Source of the DNA: Rudaea sp. 3F27F6
Lineage (GTDB): Bacteria > Pseudomonadota > Gammaproteobacteria > Xanthomonadales > Rhodanobacteraceae
Assembly: GCF_005503555.1 (NCBI RefSeq)
Contig: NZ_SCNG01000002.1
Location: 434,001 to 498,000, forward strand
Reading direction: 5' to 3'
DNA length: 64,000 nucleotides
The notes under the pieces are model-generated. The model was not told the origin of the DNA. It saw only the letters and a list, made by a program, of their open reading frames with translations, and ran no database searches. Each line of letters starts with the position of its first letter. Position 1 is the first letter of the stretch. Shown in pieces: positions 29,550-38,718 of this stretch. Made by a program: the position numbers and the translations under genes.

Positions 29550-30457
29550 GCAAGGCCCTTCTCTCCCCGCTCGTTCTGGCGACCGCCGTCATCGCGGCGC
29601 TGGCGCTCGGCGCCTGCGGCAAGAGCGCGCCGAGCGCACCCGCCTCGACGGCCGCTCCCGTGTCGAAGTTCGTCGCCATCGCGCGCGGCCGCGTCGACGT
29701 CCAGGGCGGCCTCGTGCACGTGGCCGCGGCGCGCGACGGCATCGTCGCCGAGCTGCCGAAAGCGGTCGGCGACGACGTCAAGGCCGGCGAGGCGCTGGTC
29801 GTGCTCGACACCAAACAGGCAAGGATGGCGCTCGACGCCGCCAAGGCCGAACTCAACGCCGCAACCGCGCAGGGCGCCCTGCTGCGCGCCAAACAGCCCG
29901 CGCTCAAACAGCGTGCCGCGCGCGTGCTCGAAGCCGCGGTCGCCGGTGCGGCGACGGGCCAGTCCGCCGACGACGCCAAGCAGGCGCTCTCGGAACTCAG
30001 CGCCGAAATCGCCGTCTCCGATGCGAACATCGAGACCGCCAAGCAGAAGGTGCGTCAGGCCGAATACGAGATCGACGCGCGCACCCTGCGCGCGCCGATG
30101 GCCGGCCGCATCATCGTGCGTTCGACCCATATCGGCGACGTCGTCTCGCCCTCGTCCGGCGAGCTCGTCGAACTGCTGCCCGATGCCACGCGCATCGTCC
30201 GCGCCGAACTCAACGAAGGCTTCGTCAACAAAGTCTCCGTCGGCATGAATGCCGAAATCTCCAGCGAGACCGACCCGGGCAAGCCGCAAACGGCCAAGGT
30301 CGTCCGCATCGGCGAAGTGTTCGGCCCGAGCAAGCTCAACGAAAGCAACCAGGAAGCGACCGACACGCGCGACGTCGAGTGCATCCTCGAACTGCCGAAC
30401 AACGACCTCAAGGTCGGTCAGCGCGTGCAAGTGCGCTTCTTGCCCAACGGCAAGTGA
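29546..30457 (+). CDS. Periplasmic adaptor (HlyD/MacA family) lipoprotein
   Basis: This 303-residue membrane-fusion protein has a signal peptide and lipobox ALALGAC with C24. A lipoyl/barrel half-motif (GIVAELPKAVGDDVKAGEALVVLDT) is followed by an alpha-helical hairpin of about 100 residues (QARMALDAAKAEL ... ETAKQKVRQAEYEIDARTLRAP), the returning lipoyl half (MAGRIIVRSTHIGDVVSPSSGELVELL) and a beta-barrel. It should link the permease to the outer-membrane channel coded at the operon head. The ATG overlaps the ATPase stop by four bases. Confidence 0.9.
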   Translation: MSKALLSPLVLATAVIAALALGACGKSAPSAPASTAAPVSKFVAIARGRVDVQGGLVHVAAARDGIVAELPKAVGDDVKAGEALVVLDTKQARMALDAAKAELNAATAQGALLRAKQPALKQRAARVLEAAVAGAATGQSADDAKQALSELSAEIAVSDANIETAKQKVRQAEYEIDARTLRAPMAGRIIVRSTHIGDVVSPSSGELVELLPDATRIVRAELNEGFVNKVSVGMNAEISSETDPGKPQTAKVVRIGEVFGPSKLNESNQEATDTRDVECILELPNNDLKVGQRVQVRFLPNGK

Positions 30458-30496
30458 CGCGCTGCTGCGGATTGCGGCAGCCCGGCCAGGGCTCAT

Positions 30497-30547
30497 AAAA
30501 AAACGGGCGCGTGCGCGGCGAAGATGGTTTCGCCACGCACGCGCCCG
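30497..30547 (-). terminator. Terminator of the glutamate dehydrogenase gene (shared by the convergent efflux operon)
   Basis: CGGGCGCGTGCG (30504-30515) and CGCACGCGCCCG (30536-30547) form a perfect 12-bp stem. On the minus strand seven Ts follow (30503-30497). On the plus strand ATCTGTTTTG follows, so it may also stop the convergent efflux operon. Confidence 0.88.
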
Positions 30548-30594
30548 ATCTGTTTTGCGCAATGGGCGCGACGAATCGCGCCCCCGCAATCTCC

Positions 30595-33500
30595 TCAGTG
30601 CGCCAGCGCCCCTGCCTGCACGAGCTGGGCGAGACGGCGCACCGCGACGGAGACGATCGGATAGTCCGTCACCACCTGCGAGCGCATGTCGGCGAACATC
30701 GCCAGGGTGAACTTCAGCGACGGATCGTCGCGGTTGAGCCACGTGGCGACGAGATCGCTGCCTTTGCCCTTGCCGCCTTCGAGCACCTGCGCGGTCAGCG
30801 CGCGATGCTGTGCGTAGAGTTCGTCGCGCAAGCCGCCGCGCGCCTGTGCGTGCCACTGCGACTCGACCGCGAGCGCTTCAACCTTCTGCATGAGCCAATT
30901 GAGATTCAGCGATTCGCCGAGGCCGAAATAGACCTCCGCCGCTTCGCCGATCTTGAGCTTGTGCTCGCCCGCGACGTGGATGATGTCGAGGCCCGAGCCC
31001 GGCGTGCGCAGGCCGGCGAGTTCGCTGCCGAGCGCATCGGGGAAACCCGCATCCTTCCAGCGGCGCTGCTCGCTTTCGTAGATCGCGCGCTCGCTCGGCG
31101 TGACCACGTCGTAGAGCTGCTTGCGCAGTTCCTGCATGCCTTTGTGGTATTTGGCCACGGCGCCGGCGATGTCGAGCGACTCGTCGGCATGGTTGAGCAG
31201 CCAGCGTGTGGTGCCGCGCAGGCACTGCCAGATCACGAGCAGCGCGTCGATCTGCGCGTTGCCGTTGACCTTGCCGTCGAGCGCTTCGATCTGCGCCCAC
31301 ATGTCGCGCGCGTCGAACACTTCACGCGCGATGTTGAACGCGCGTGCGACTTGCGCCGGCGTCTTGCCGGTGTCCTCGCCCATGCGCAGAACGAACGTCG
31401 CCCCCATGCGATTGACCATCGAGTTGGTCACCGCGGTAGCGATGATTTCGCGCTTCAGGCGATGGCGCTCCATGTGCTCGGCGTATTTCTCCTGCAGCGG
31501 CACCGGGAAATAGCGACGCAATTCCTTGGACAGATAGGCGTCTTCCGGCACGTCCGAATCGAGCAACTGCTGGAACAGCACGATCTTCGAGTACGACAGC
31601 AGGATCGCCAGCTCCGGTCGGGTCAGGCCGAGGCCGCGCGATTTGCGCTCGGCGAACTCGGCATCGCTCGGCAGGAACTCGATCTGGCGGTCGAGCAGAC
31701 CCTGCGATTCCAGCGTGCGGATGAAATGCAGCTTGGAACCGAGACGCTGCACCGACATGCGCTCCATCAGGCTGATCGCCTGGTTCTGGCGGTAGTTGTC
31801 GGCGAGCACGAGGCGCTCGACCTCGTCGGTCATCGCCGCGAGCAGCGTGTTGCGCCCGTCCATCGTCAGCTCGCCGCGCTGCACCGCGTCGCCGAGCAGG
31901 ATCTTGATGTTGACCTCATGGTCGGAGGTATCGACGCCGGCCGAGTTGTCGATGAAGTCGGTGTTGAGCAGCACGCCGTTGAGCGCCGCCTCGATGCGTC
32001 CACGCTGAGTGAAGCCGAGGTTGCCGCCCTCGCCGATGAGCTTGCAGCGCAGATCCTTGCCGTTGATGCGGATCGCGTTGTTCGCGCGGTCGCCGGCGTC
32101 GGCGTTGGTCTCGGCCTCGGCCTTGACGTAGGTGCCGATGCCGCCGTTCCAGAGCAGATCGACCGGCGACTTGAGAATCGCGCGCTTGAGATCGTTCGGC
32201 GACAGCGCATCGACGCCGTCGTCGATGCCGAGCGCAGCGCGCACTTCGGGCGAGATCGCGATCGACTTCGCCGTCAGCGGATAGATGCCGCCGCCCTTCG
32301 AGATCAGCTTCGTATCGTAGTCGGCCCACGACGAGCGCGGCAGCTTGAACATGCGCTCGCGCTCGGGGAAGGTCTTCACCGCATCCGGGTTCGGATCGAG
32401 GAAGATGTGGCGGTGGTCGAATGCGGCGATGAGACGGATGTGCTTCGACAGCAGCATGCCGTTGCCGAATACGTCGCCCGACATGTCGCCGATGCCGACG
32501 CAGGTGAAGTCCTGGTTCTGGCAATCGCGGCCGAGCGCGCGAAAGTGGCGCTTGACCGATTCCCACGCGCCCTTCGCGGTGATGCCCATGGCCTTGTGGT
32601 CGTAACCGACCGAGCCGCCCGAGGCGAACGCGTCGCCGAGCCAGAAATCGTGTTCGATCGAAATCGCGTTGGCGATGTCCGAGAACGTCGCCGTGCCCTT
32701 GTCGGCGGCGACGACGAGATACGGATCGTCGGCTTCGTGACGCACGCAGTTCTGCGGGTGCACGACCTTGCCGTCGACTAGGTTGTCGGTGATGTCGAGC
32801 ATCGCGTTCATGAACAGGCGGTAGCAGGCGATGCCTTCGGCGAGTTGCGCGTCGCGGTCGCCGCCGACCGGCGGGCGCTTGACGAAGAAGCCGCCCTTCG
32901 AGCCGACCGGCACGATGACCGTGTTCTTGACCATCTGTGCCTTGACCAGACCGAGCACCTCGGTGCGGAAGTCTTCGCGGCGATCCGACCAGCGCAGGCC
33001 GCCGCGCGCGACGGGACCGAAGCGCAGATGCACGGCTTCGACGCGCGGCGCGTAGACGAAGATCTCGCGGTACGGGCGCGGCTTCGGCAGGTCCGGCACC
33101 TTGCTCGGATCGAACTTGAACGAAATGTATTCGCGGTGCTTGCCTTCGGGCGTCTGGAAGTAACTCGTGCGCAGCATCGCGCCGATCACGCCGAGATAAG
33201 CGCGCAGGATGCGGTCCTCATCGAGGCTCGCGACTTGGTCGAGCAGCGCCTTGACCGCATCGACCGCGGCCTTGTACTGCTCGTCGCGCGACTGCGCGCA
33301 GGCAGCGACGACCGCGTCGACGACGGTGCCGCGCTGCTCCTTCATCGCTTCCGGCAGCAGGGTGTCGAGTTCTTTCTGCAGGCGCTTCTTCTGCTGCTCG
33401 ATCTCGCCCTTGGTCCATTTGTCGCGCGCCGGATCGAACTTGGTCTCGAACAGGACGATGAAGAACGCCGCAATCAGCGGATAGCGGTTGAGCGTTTCTT

Positions 33501-35550
33501 CCATGTAGGTCTGCGAGAACGGCACGCCGGTCTGCAGCAGGTACTTGCACAGACCGCGCAGCATCGCGACCTGGCGCCAGTCGAGATTGGCGCCGAGGAT
33601 CAGCTTGTTGAAGCCGTCGCTCTCGGTCTGGCCGCGCCAGATGCGCTCGAAGCTCTGCTGAAACGCTTCGCGCACAGTGTCGAGATCGAAATCGAGGCGG
33701 CCGGCCGGCTGCACTTCGAAATCCTGGATCACGATCGTCGTGTCGCCGACATGCATATCGTAGGGATGCTCGGACAGCACCTTCATGCCCATGTTTTCGA
33801 GCATCGGCAGCACTTCGGTCAGCGTGATCGGCGCGCCGTAGCGGAACAGCTTGAAGCGCAGGTTCGATTCGCCGCGCGAGCGGTAAAGACTCAGGCGGAT
33901 GTCGTCGGCGTTCTTCAGGCTCGCGGCCGCTTCGACGTCGGCCGCGGCGACCGCAGACGACACTTCTTCGATATAGCCCGCCGGCAGCGCCTTGCCGTAG
34001 CGGCTGGCGAGACGCGAACCCTTGTCCTCGCCGTGCTTCTTCACCAGCATTTCGCGCAGTTCGTCGTGCCAGTTGCGCACGACCTGGCCGATCTTGGTTT
34101 CGAGTTCGGCGACGTCGTAGCTCGGCTTGTCGCCGGGCTTCGGCCGGATCACCAAATGCACGCGCGCCAGCGGCGACTCGCCCATCTGCACCGAGGAATC
34201 GACGCGCTCGCCGTGGAAGGCGCGCTTGAGCAGGGTCTCGATGCGTTCGCGCACTTCGGTGTTGAAGCGCTCGCGCGGCACGAAGACGAGGCAGGAGAAG
34301 AAACGCCCGTATTTGTCACGGCGCACGAACAGGCGCGAACGCGCGCGGCCCTGCAGGTGCATGATGCCGCTGGCGGTGTCGAACAGTTCGTTTTCGCTGG
34401 ACTGGAACAGCTCCTCGCGCGGCAGGGTTTCGAGGATGTTGCGCAGGGTCTTGCCCGAATGCGAATCGCGCTTGTAGCCCGAGCGCGTCATCACCGCTTC
34501 GTACTTGCGCTGCACCATCGGAATCTCCCACGGCCGGCGCGCGTACGCGCCCGAAGCGTAGAGACCGAGGAAGCGATGCTCGGCGGTCGGCATGCCTTTG
34601 CCGTCGAATTCGAGCACACCGATGTAGTCCATGTAGCCGCCGCGGTGCACGGTCGAGCGCGCGTTGGTCTTGGTCAGAATCACCGCATCGCCGGTGCCGG
34701 ACTTGCGTAGCTCGTGCGAGACCAGAGTCTTGAGCGAACGCGGCGCGACCTGCTTTTCGTTGCCGCGCAGAATGCCGAGGCCCGACTTCGGCGAGGCTTC
34801 GAGCACCTCGTCGTCGTCCTTCTTGACCACGTGATATTCGCGGTAGCCGAGGAAGGTGAAATGATCCGCGGCGGCCCAGCGCAGAAACTCCTGCGCGTCG
34901 GCGACTCCGGCCGCGTCGAGCGGCAGCTTCCACTTGCCGACGTTGTCGGCCATTTCGAGCATCTTCGCCTTCATCGCCGGCCAGTCGGCCACGGCGGCGG
35001 AGACGTCGTGCAAGCCGACGAGCATCGCCTTCTGCAGGCGCTGCATTTCCGCCGGTTCGCTGAGACGGTCGACTTCGATATGCATGACCGACTCGGGTTT
35101 GCCCTTCTGCGAGTCGTCGAGGGCGAGGCTGAGCAGGTTGCCGCCCGGATCGCGCGAGATGAAATACACCGGATGGATCAGGCCGTGCAGCGACAGACCT
35201 TCCTCATGCGCGGCGATGCCGACCGAATCGACGAGGAACGGCATATCGCCGGTCGCGAGCTGGACCACCGTGTAATTCGACTCCCAGCCGTCATTTTCCA
35301 GGCTCGGGTTGAACACACGCACGCTCGGCGCGTTGCCCGCACGCACCCGCACGAACTCGAGCAGGCCGCGCAACAGCGCGGCCCAGGTCTTCGCATCGCG
35401 GACCGCGATGTCATCCTCGGCGACGCGGTTGAAGAACTGGCTGACGAAAATGCGCGCCTGCTGAACCTGCGCGACGGAGGCCAGATGCGGCTGAAGCTCG
35501 GTGAGGATGGCATCGATCGTGGTGTCGACCGGAGCGAGTTTCGCGTTCAT
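30595..35550 (-). CDS. NAD-specific glutamate dehydrogenase, large (L_180-type) form
   Basis: This enzyme oxidatively deaminates glutamate to 2-oxoglutarate and ammonium with NAD, mainly for amino-acid catabolism. The 1651-residue length matches the ~1620-residue proteobacterial class (GdhB of Pseudomonas). A long N-terminal regulatory region (ACT-like segments such as VVQLATGDMPFLVDSVGIAAH) precedes the catalytic domain: GPVARGGLRWSDRREDFRTEVLGLVKAQ, VPVGSKGGFF with the catalytic lysine region, and VGIGDMSGDVFGNGMLLS in the NAD-binding part. ATG 35550 (MNAKLAPVDTTID) is chosen; ATG 35643 adds a basic leader. It stands as a single transcription unit between two terminators. Confidence 0.94.
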   Translation of the reverse strand: MNAKLAPVDTTIDAILTELQPHLASVAQVQQARIFVSQFFNRVAEDDIAVRDAKTWAALLRGLLEFVRVRAGNAPSVRVFNPSLENDGWESNYTVVQLATGDMPFLVDSVGIAAHEEGLSLHGLIHPVYFISRDPGGNLLSLALDDSQKGKPESVMHIEVDRLSEPAEMQRLQKAMLVGLHDVSAAVADWPAMKAKMLEMADNVGKWKLPLDAAGVADAQEFLRWAAADHFTFLGYREYHVVKKDDDEVLEASPKSGLGILRGNEKQVAPRSLKTLVSHELRKSGTGDAVILTKTNARSTVHRGGYMDYIGVLEFDGKGMPTAEHRFLGLYASGAYARRPWEIPMVQRKYEAVMTRSGYKRDSHSGKTLRNILETLPREELFQSSENELFDTASGIMHLQGRARSRLFVRRDKYGRFFSCLVFVPRERFNTEVRERIETLLKRAFHGERVDSSVQMGESPLARVHLVIRPKPGDKPSYDVAELETKIGQVVRNWHDELREMLVKKHGEDKGSRLASRYGKALPAGYIEEVSSAVAAADVEAAASLKNADDIRLSLYRSRGESNLRFKLFRYGAPITLTEVLPMLENMGMKVLSEHPYDMHVGDTTIVIQDFEVQPAGRLDFDLDTVREAFQQSFERIWRGQTESDGFNKLILGANLDWRQVAMLRGLCKYLLQTGVPFSQTYMEETLNRYPLIAAFFIVLFETKFDPARDKWTKGEIEQQKKRLQKELDTLLPEAMKEQRGTVVDAVVAACAQSRDEQYKAAVDAVKALLDQVASLDEDRILRAYLGVIGAMLRTSYFQTPEGKHREYISFKFDPSKVPDLPKPRPYREIFVYAPRVEAVHLRFGPVARGGLRWSDRREDFRTEVLGLVKAQMVKNTVIVPVGSKGGFFVKRPPVGGDRDAQLAEGIACYRLFMNAMLDITDNLVDGKVVHPQNCVRHEADDPYLVVAADKGTATFSDIANAISIEHDFWLGDAFASGGSVGYDHKAMGITAKGAWESVKRHFRALGRDCQNQDFTCVGIGDMSGDVFGNGMLLSKHIRLIAAFDHRHIFLDPNPDAVKTFPERERMFKLPRSSWADYDTKLISKGGGIYPLTAKSIAISPEVRAALGIDDGVDALSPNDLKRAILKSPVDLLWNGGIGTYVKAEAETNADAGDRANNAIRINGKDLRCKLIGEGGNLGFTQRGRIEAALNGVLLNTDFIDNSAGVDTSDHEVNIKILLGDAVQRGELTMDGRNTLLAAMTDEVERLVLADNYRQNQAISLMERMSVQRLGSKLHFIRTLESQGLLDRQIEFLPSDAEFAERKSRGLGLTRPELAILLSYSKIVLFQQLLDSDVPEDAYLSKELRRYFPVPLQEKYAEHMERHRLKREIIATAVTNSMVNRMGATFVLRMGEDTGKTPAQVARAFNIAREVFDARDMWAQIEALDGKVNGNAQIDALLVIWQCLRGTTRWLLNHADESLDIAGAVAKYHKGMQELRKQLYDVVTPSERAIYESEQRRWKDAGFPDALGSELAGLRTPGSGLDIIHVAGEHKLKIGEAAEVYFGLGESLNLNWLMQKVEALAVESQWHAQARGGLRDELYAQHRALTAQVLEGGKGKGSDLVATWLNRDDPSLKFTLAMFADMRSQVVTDYPIVSVAVRRLAQLVQAGALAH

Positions 35551-35746
35551 GACGGATATCAGTCCCTGCGTGTGAGTTGCGCCGGCGCGCGGCCGGATCG
35601 AACGCAAATTATAAGCCGCTTTGATTGCGGTCGATGGAGCCACTTTGCCGTGTTCGCGCCGCGTCGCGCCTCAGCGAACGTTCACCTTGAACTCGAATGT
35701 CCCCGCTGCGTCGCAGCATATGCTGCCGGCGTGCGCGGCTGCCGGT

Positions 35747-35775
35747 AAAAAAACAAGGGCGCCGTAACGGCGCCC
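35747..35775 (-). terminator. Terminator of the M16 peptidase gene
   Basis: GGGCGCCG-TAA-CGGCGCCC (35757-35775) with seven Ts on the minus strand (35753-35747), 31 bases after the M16 stop. Confidence 0.88.
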
Positions 35776-35806
35776 TGGTCTTTTTCTGGTTGAAAACCAA
35801 TCCGTA

Positions 35807-38581
35807 CTACGGCTTCTTTTCCACCGGCGCGGCGGCGGCCTTGTCGCCCTTGGCGAAGTCGCCGGCCAGCGACCAGACCACGTTCTCCGGCTTGATCCAC
35901 TTCTTGATCGCCGCGTTGACCTGATCGACGCTCAGCGCAGCCACTGCCTTCTGCTGCTCGCCCTCATAGGCCAGGGTGCGGCCGATGCGCGCACCGTTGC
36001 TCAATTCATAGGCCACGGTGCGATCGTTCGCGAGCGCGTCGGTGCGTCCGGAAGCGTAGGCCTTCTTCGCGCTCGCCAGTTCCTCGGCGGTGATGCCGTC
36101 GCGCACGAAGCGTTCCAGTTCTTCCTTGAACCCCGTCTCCACCTTGGTCCGATTCTGCGGCGCGTAGATCGCGAACATCGTGACCCGACCCGAAGGTTCG
36201 AACTCGCTCGCAGACAGACGCCCACCGGCACCGTAGGACAGTCCGTCCTTGATGCGCAGGCGCGCGATCAGGCGATTGTCGAACTGGTTTTCGCCGAGCA
36301 CCTCGGCGGCAGCGATCAAGGCCGGGTAATCCGCGTCATTGTCCTGCAGGGCCAGCGGCAGAACGCCGATGGCGAAGGCATTGGCCTTGTCGGGCGTCTC
36401 GGCGCGCAGGGTCGTGGCGCCAGCCTTGCTCTCCGGATGCGGCACGCGCGCGTACTCGGCGCCCGATTTCCAGTCGCCGAACAACTGCGCGAGCTGCGCC
36501 TTCACTGCAACCGGATCGAAATCGCCGACCACGGCAATCTCGGCATTGTTCGCACCCCAATAGCGCTGGTAGAACGCCTTCACATCTTCGAGCTTGACCG
36601 CTTCGAGCTCCTTCGCCTGCTCCTCGAAGGTCGGCGTGTAGCGCGGATCGTCCGCGGAATACGGATGCAGATGGCGATTGATCGACTTGTTCGCGATCGG
36701 CTGCGGCTCCTTCGACGCCGCCTCGACCCGGCCGATCGCCTGATGCTTGAGCTGGGCGAATTCGTCGGCCGGGAACGACGGCTCGCGCAGCACTTCGCCG
36801 AGCAGCTTGAGCGCATCGGCAAGATGCTCGCGCTTGGTGGTCAGATTGACCCACCCGTCCGTCACGCCTCCGCCGACCGACCAGTCCATCTGCAGCGCGT
36901 CGGCCGCATCGGCGATCTGCGCGCGCGTGTGCTTGGCCGTGCCGCGCGTCAGCATCGCACCAACCTGATCGGCGGCGACACGCTGGCCTTTCAAGTTCGA
37001 CTCATTGCCGAAATGCAGCTGCATTTCCAGGCTTACGGTCTCGCCGCGTGTTTTCTTCGGCAGCAGCGCGAGCTTGGCCCCGGAAGGCAGCGCCGAGCGC
37101 TGCGTGCGCGCTTCGATGTTTTCCGGCGTCGCCTTGAAATCCTCGCCCGCGGCGATCGCCTTGCCCGGCGTGAAGCCTTTCATCACCGCAGCGATATCGA
37201 CTCGCTCCGGTGCGGGCACGCGGTCCGGCTTGTCCGTCGGGATGAACTCGCCGAGCGTACGGTTCGAGGGTTTGAGCCATGCGGCCGCGACGCGGTTGAC
37301 GTCTTCGAGCTTGAGGTTCTTGATGCGGTCGCGGTTGAAGAACAGCAGCCGCCAGTCGCCTTGCGAGATCGCTTCGGAAATCGCGATGCCGAAGTACTGC
37401 GGATTGTTCATCAACTGATCGAAGCGGTTGGCCTGCTGCTGCTTGGCGCGCTTCAGTTCTTCTTCGGTGATCGGCTCCTTGGCCACGCCCTCGACCGTGT
37501 CGAGCAGGATTTTCTGCGCGTCGGCGAGATTGTCGGTCGGACGCAGCGTCGCGCCGATGAGCATGTAGCCCGGCTCGGCGAGGCCGAAGGCGAAGCTCTG
37601 CAGACTTTTCGCCTTGCCCGTCTGCACGAGGCGCTTGTGCAGGCGTCCGTTCGGCGTATCGGCCAGCGCCGTGTCGATAACATCGAACGCCGCCTGGTCC
37701 GCCGCCGCACCGGCCGGCGTGTGATAGAGCACGGCGACGATCTGCTCCGCACCGACGCGGCGCAGGGTGACCGAGCGTTCACCGTCTTGTACCGCATCGA
37801 GCGTCCAAGTCGGTTCGATGACGCGCGTCGGTTTCGGCAACGCGCCGAATTTCGCCGCGATCTGTTCGAGCACGTGCGCCGCGTCGAAGTGGCCGGCGAC
37901 GATCAGCGTAGCGTTGTCCGGCTGGTAGTACTTGCGATAGAACCCCTGCAGGTGCGGAATATTGACGTTCTCGACGTCGGCACGCGCACCGATCGTCGAC
38001 TTGCCGTAGTTGTGCCATTCATAGGCAACCGCGGCCATGCGCTGCCAGAGAATGCGGAACGGGTTGTTCTCGCCCGACTCCATTTCGTTGCGCACCACAG
38101 TCATCTCGGGATCGAGATCTTCCTTGGAGACGCTCGCCTGGGTCATGCGTTCGGCTTCCATGCCGAGCGCCCAGTCGATTGCGGCCGGATCGGTCGGGAA
38201 GGTCTCGAAATAATTCGTGCGGTCGAACCAGGTCGAACCATTGAACTGCATGCCGCGCTTGGACAGTTCCTGGCCGATGTTCTTGTACGACTTGCTGCTC
38301 TTGAACAGCAGATGTTCGAGCAGATGCGCCATGCCAGTCTCGCCGTAGTCTTCCATGCGGCTGCCGACGTGATAGGTGACGTTGACCGTCACGGTCGGCT
38401 TGGAATTGTCGGGAAACAACAGCACTTGCAGGCCGTTGGCAAGACGGTACTCGGTGACGCCTTCGACTTCGGTGACTTTGCTGACGCCCTTGGGCAGGGC
38501 GCCGTCGGCGAAGGCAGGCGCGGCTGCAAGCACGGAGAACAGCAGGCCGGCGAACGCGGCGGAGATGCGTTTCACTCTCAC
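35807..38581 (-). CDS. Secreted M16 family zinc peptidase (pitrilysin-like), two-domain
   Basis: This 924-residue exported peptidase has a signal peptide (MRVKRISAAFAGLLFSVLAAAPAFA) and the inverted zinc motif H86-L-L-E89-H90 in GMAHLLEHLLFK. The distal glutamate lies in TVVRNEMESGENNP. A second, inactive M16 half follows (PSGAKLALLPKKTRGETVSLEMQLHFGN onward). The full two-module arrangement fits periplasmic M16 proteins. The start is GTG (38581), preceded by AAGGAG at good spacing. It probably digests small proteins or peptides in the periplasm; substrate unknown. It has its own terminator and is not visibly in an operon. Confidence 0.93.
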   Translation of the reverse strand: MRVKRISAAFAGLLFSVLAAAPAFADGALPKGVSKVTEVEGVTEYRLANGLQVLLFPDNSKPTVTVNVTYHVGSRMEDYGETGMAHLLEHLLFKSSKSYKNIGQELSKRGMQFNGSTWFDRTNYFETFPTDPAAIDWALGMEAERMTQASVSKEDLDPEMTVVRNEMESGENNPFRILWQRMAAVAYEWHNYGKSTIGARADVENVNIPHLQGFYRKYYQPDNATLIVAGHFDAAHVLEQIAAKFGALPKPTRVIEPTWTLDAVQDGERSVTLRRVGAEQIVAVLYHTPAGAAADQAAFDVIDTALADTPNGRLHKRLVQTGKAKSLQSFAFGLAEPGYMLIGATLRPTDNLADAQKILLDTVEGVAKEPITEEELKRAKQQQANRFDQLMNNPQYFGIAISEAISQGDWRLLFFNRDRIKNLKLEDVNRVAAAWLKPSNRTLGEFIPTDKPDRVPAPERVDIAAVMKGFTPGKAIAAGEDFKATPENIEARTQRSALPSGAKLALLPKKTRGETVSLEMQLHFGNESNLKGQRVAADQVGAMLTRGTAKHTRAQIADAADALQMDWSVGGGVTDGWVNLTTKREHLADALKLLGEVLREPSFPADEFAQLKHQAIGRVEAASKEPQPIANKSINRHLHPYSADDPRYTPTFEEQAKELEAVKLEDVKAFYQRYWGANNAEIAVVGDFDPVAVKAQLAQLFGDWKSGAEYARVPHPESKAGATTLRAETPDKANAFAIGVLPLALQDNDADYPALIAAAEVLGENQFDNRLIARLRIKDGLSYGAGGRLSASEFEPSGRVTMFAIYAPQNRTKVETGFKEELERFVRDGITAEELASAKKAYASGRTDALANDRTVAYELSNGARIGRTLAYEGEQQKAVAALSVDQVNAAIKKWIKPENVVWSLAGDFAKGDKAAAAPVEKKP

Positions 38582-38656
38582 GATCTACTCCTTAGATGCC
38601 GAGAAACGAGGACGGAAATGCCGGCGGGACTGCAACGGCAGTGAACTCCACAAGCA

Positions 38657-38686
38657 AAACGCGGCGACCGGACAGCCGCCGCGTTT
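38657..38686 (-). terminator. Terminator of the beta-helix protein gene
   Basis: AAACGCGGCG and CGCCGCGTTT form a perfect 10-bp stem around ten bases; on the minus strand it runs into TTTGCTTG. It lies 32 bases after the stop at 38719. Confidence 0.75.
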
Positions 38687-38718
38687 CACTTCGCAGCCAA
38701 TGCTATAGGCTGATCGAT

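Noticed and set aside
30511-34710. Two long plus-strand frames opposite the glutamate dehydrogenase gene
   Set aside because: No motifs, extreme Arg/Val/Asp composition, fully within a recognised gene.
36437-38644. 735-codon plus-strand frame opposite the M16 peptidase
   Set aside because: Shadow of the peptidase gene; no start context or domain.
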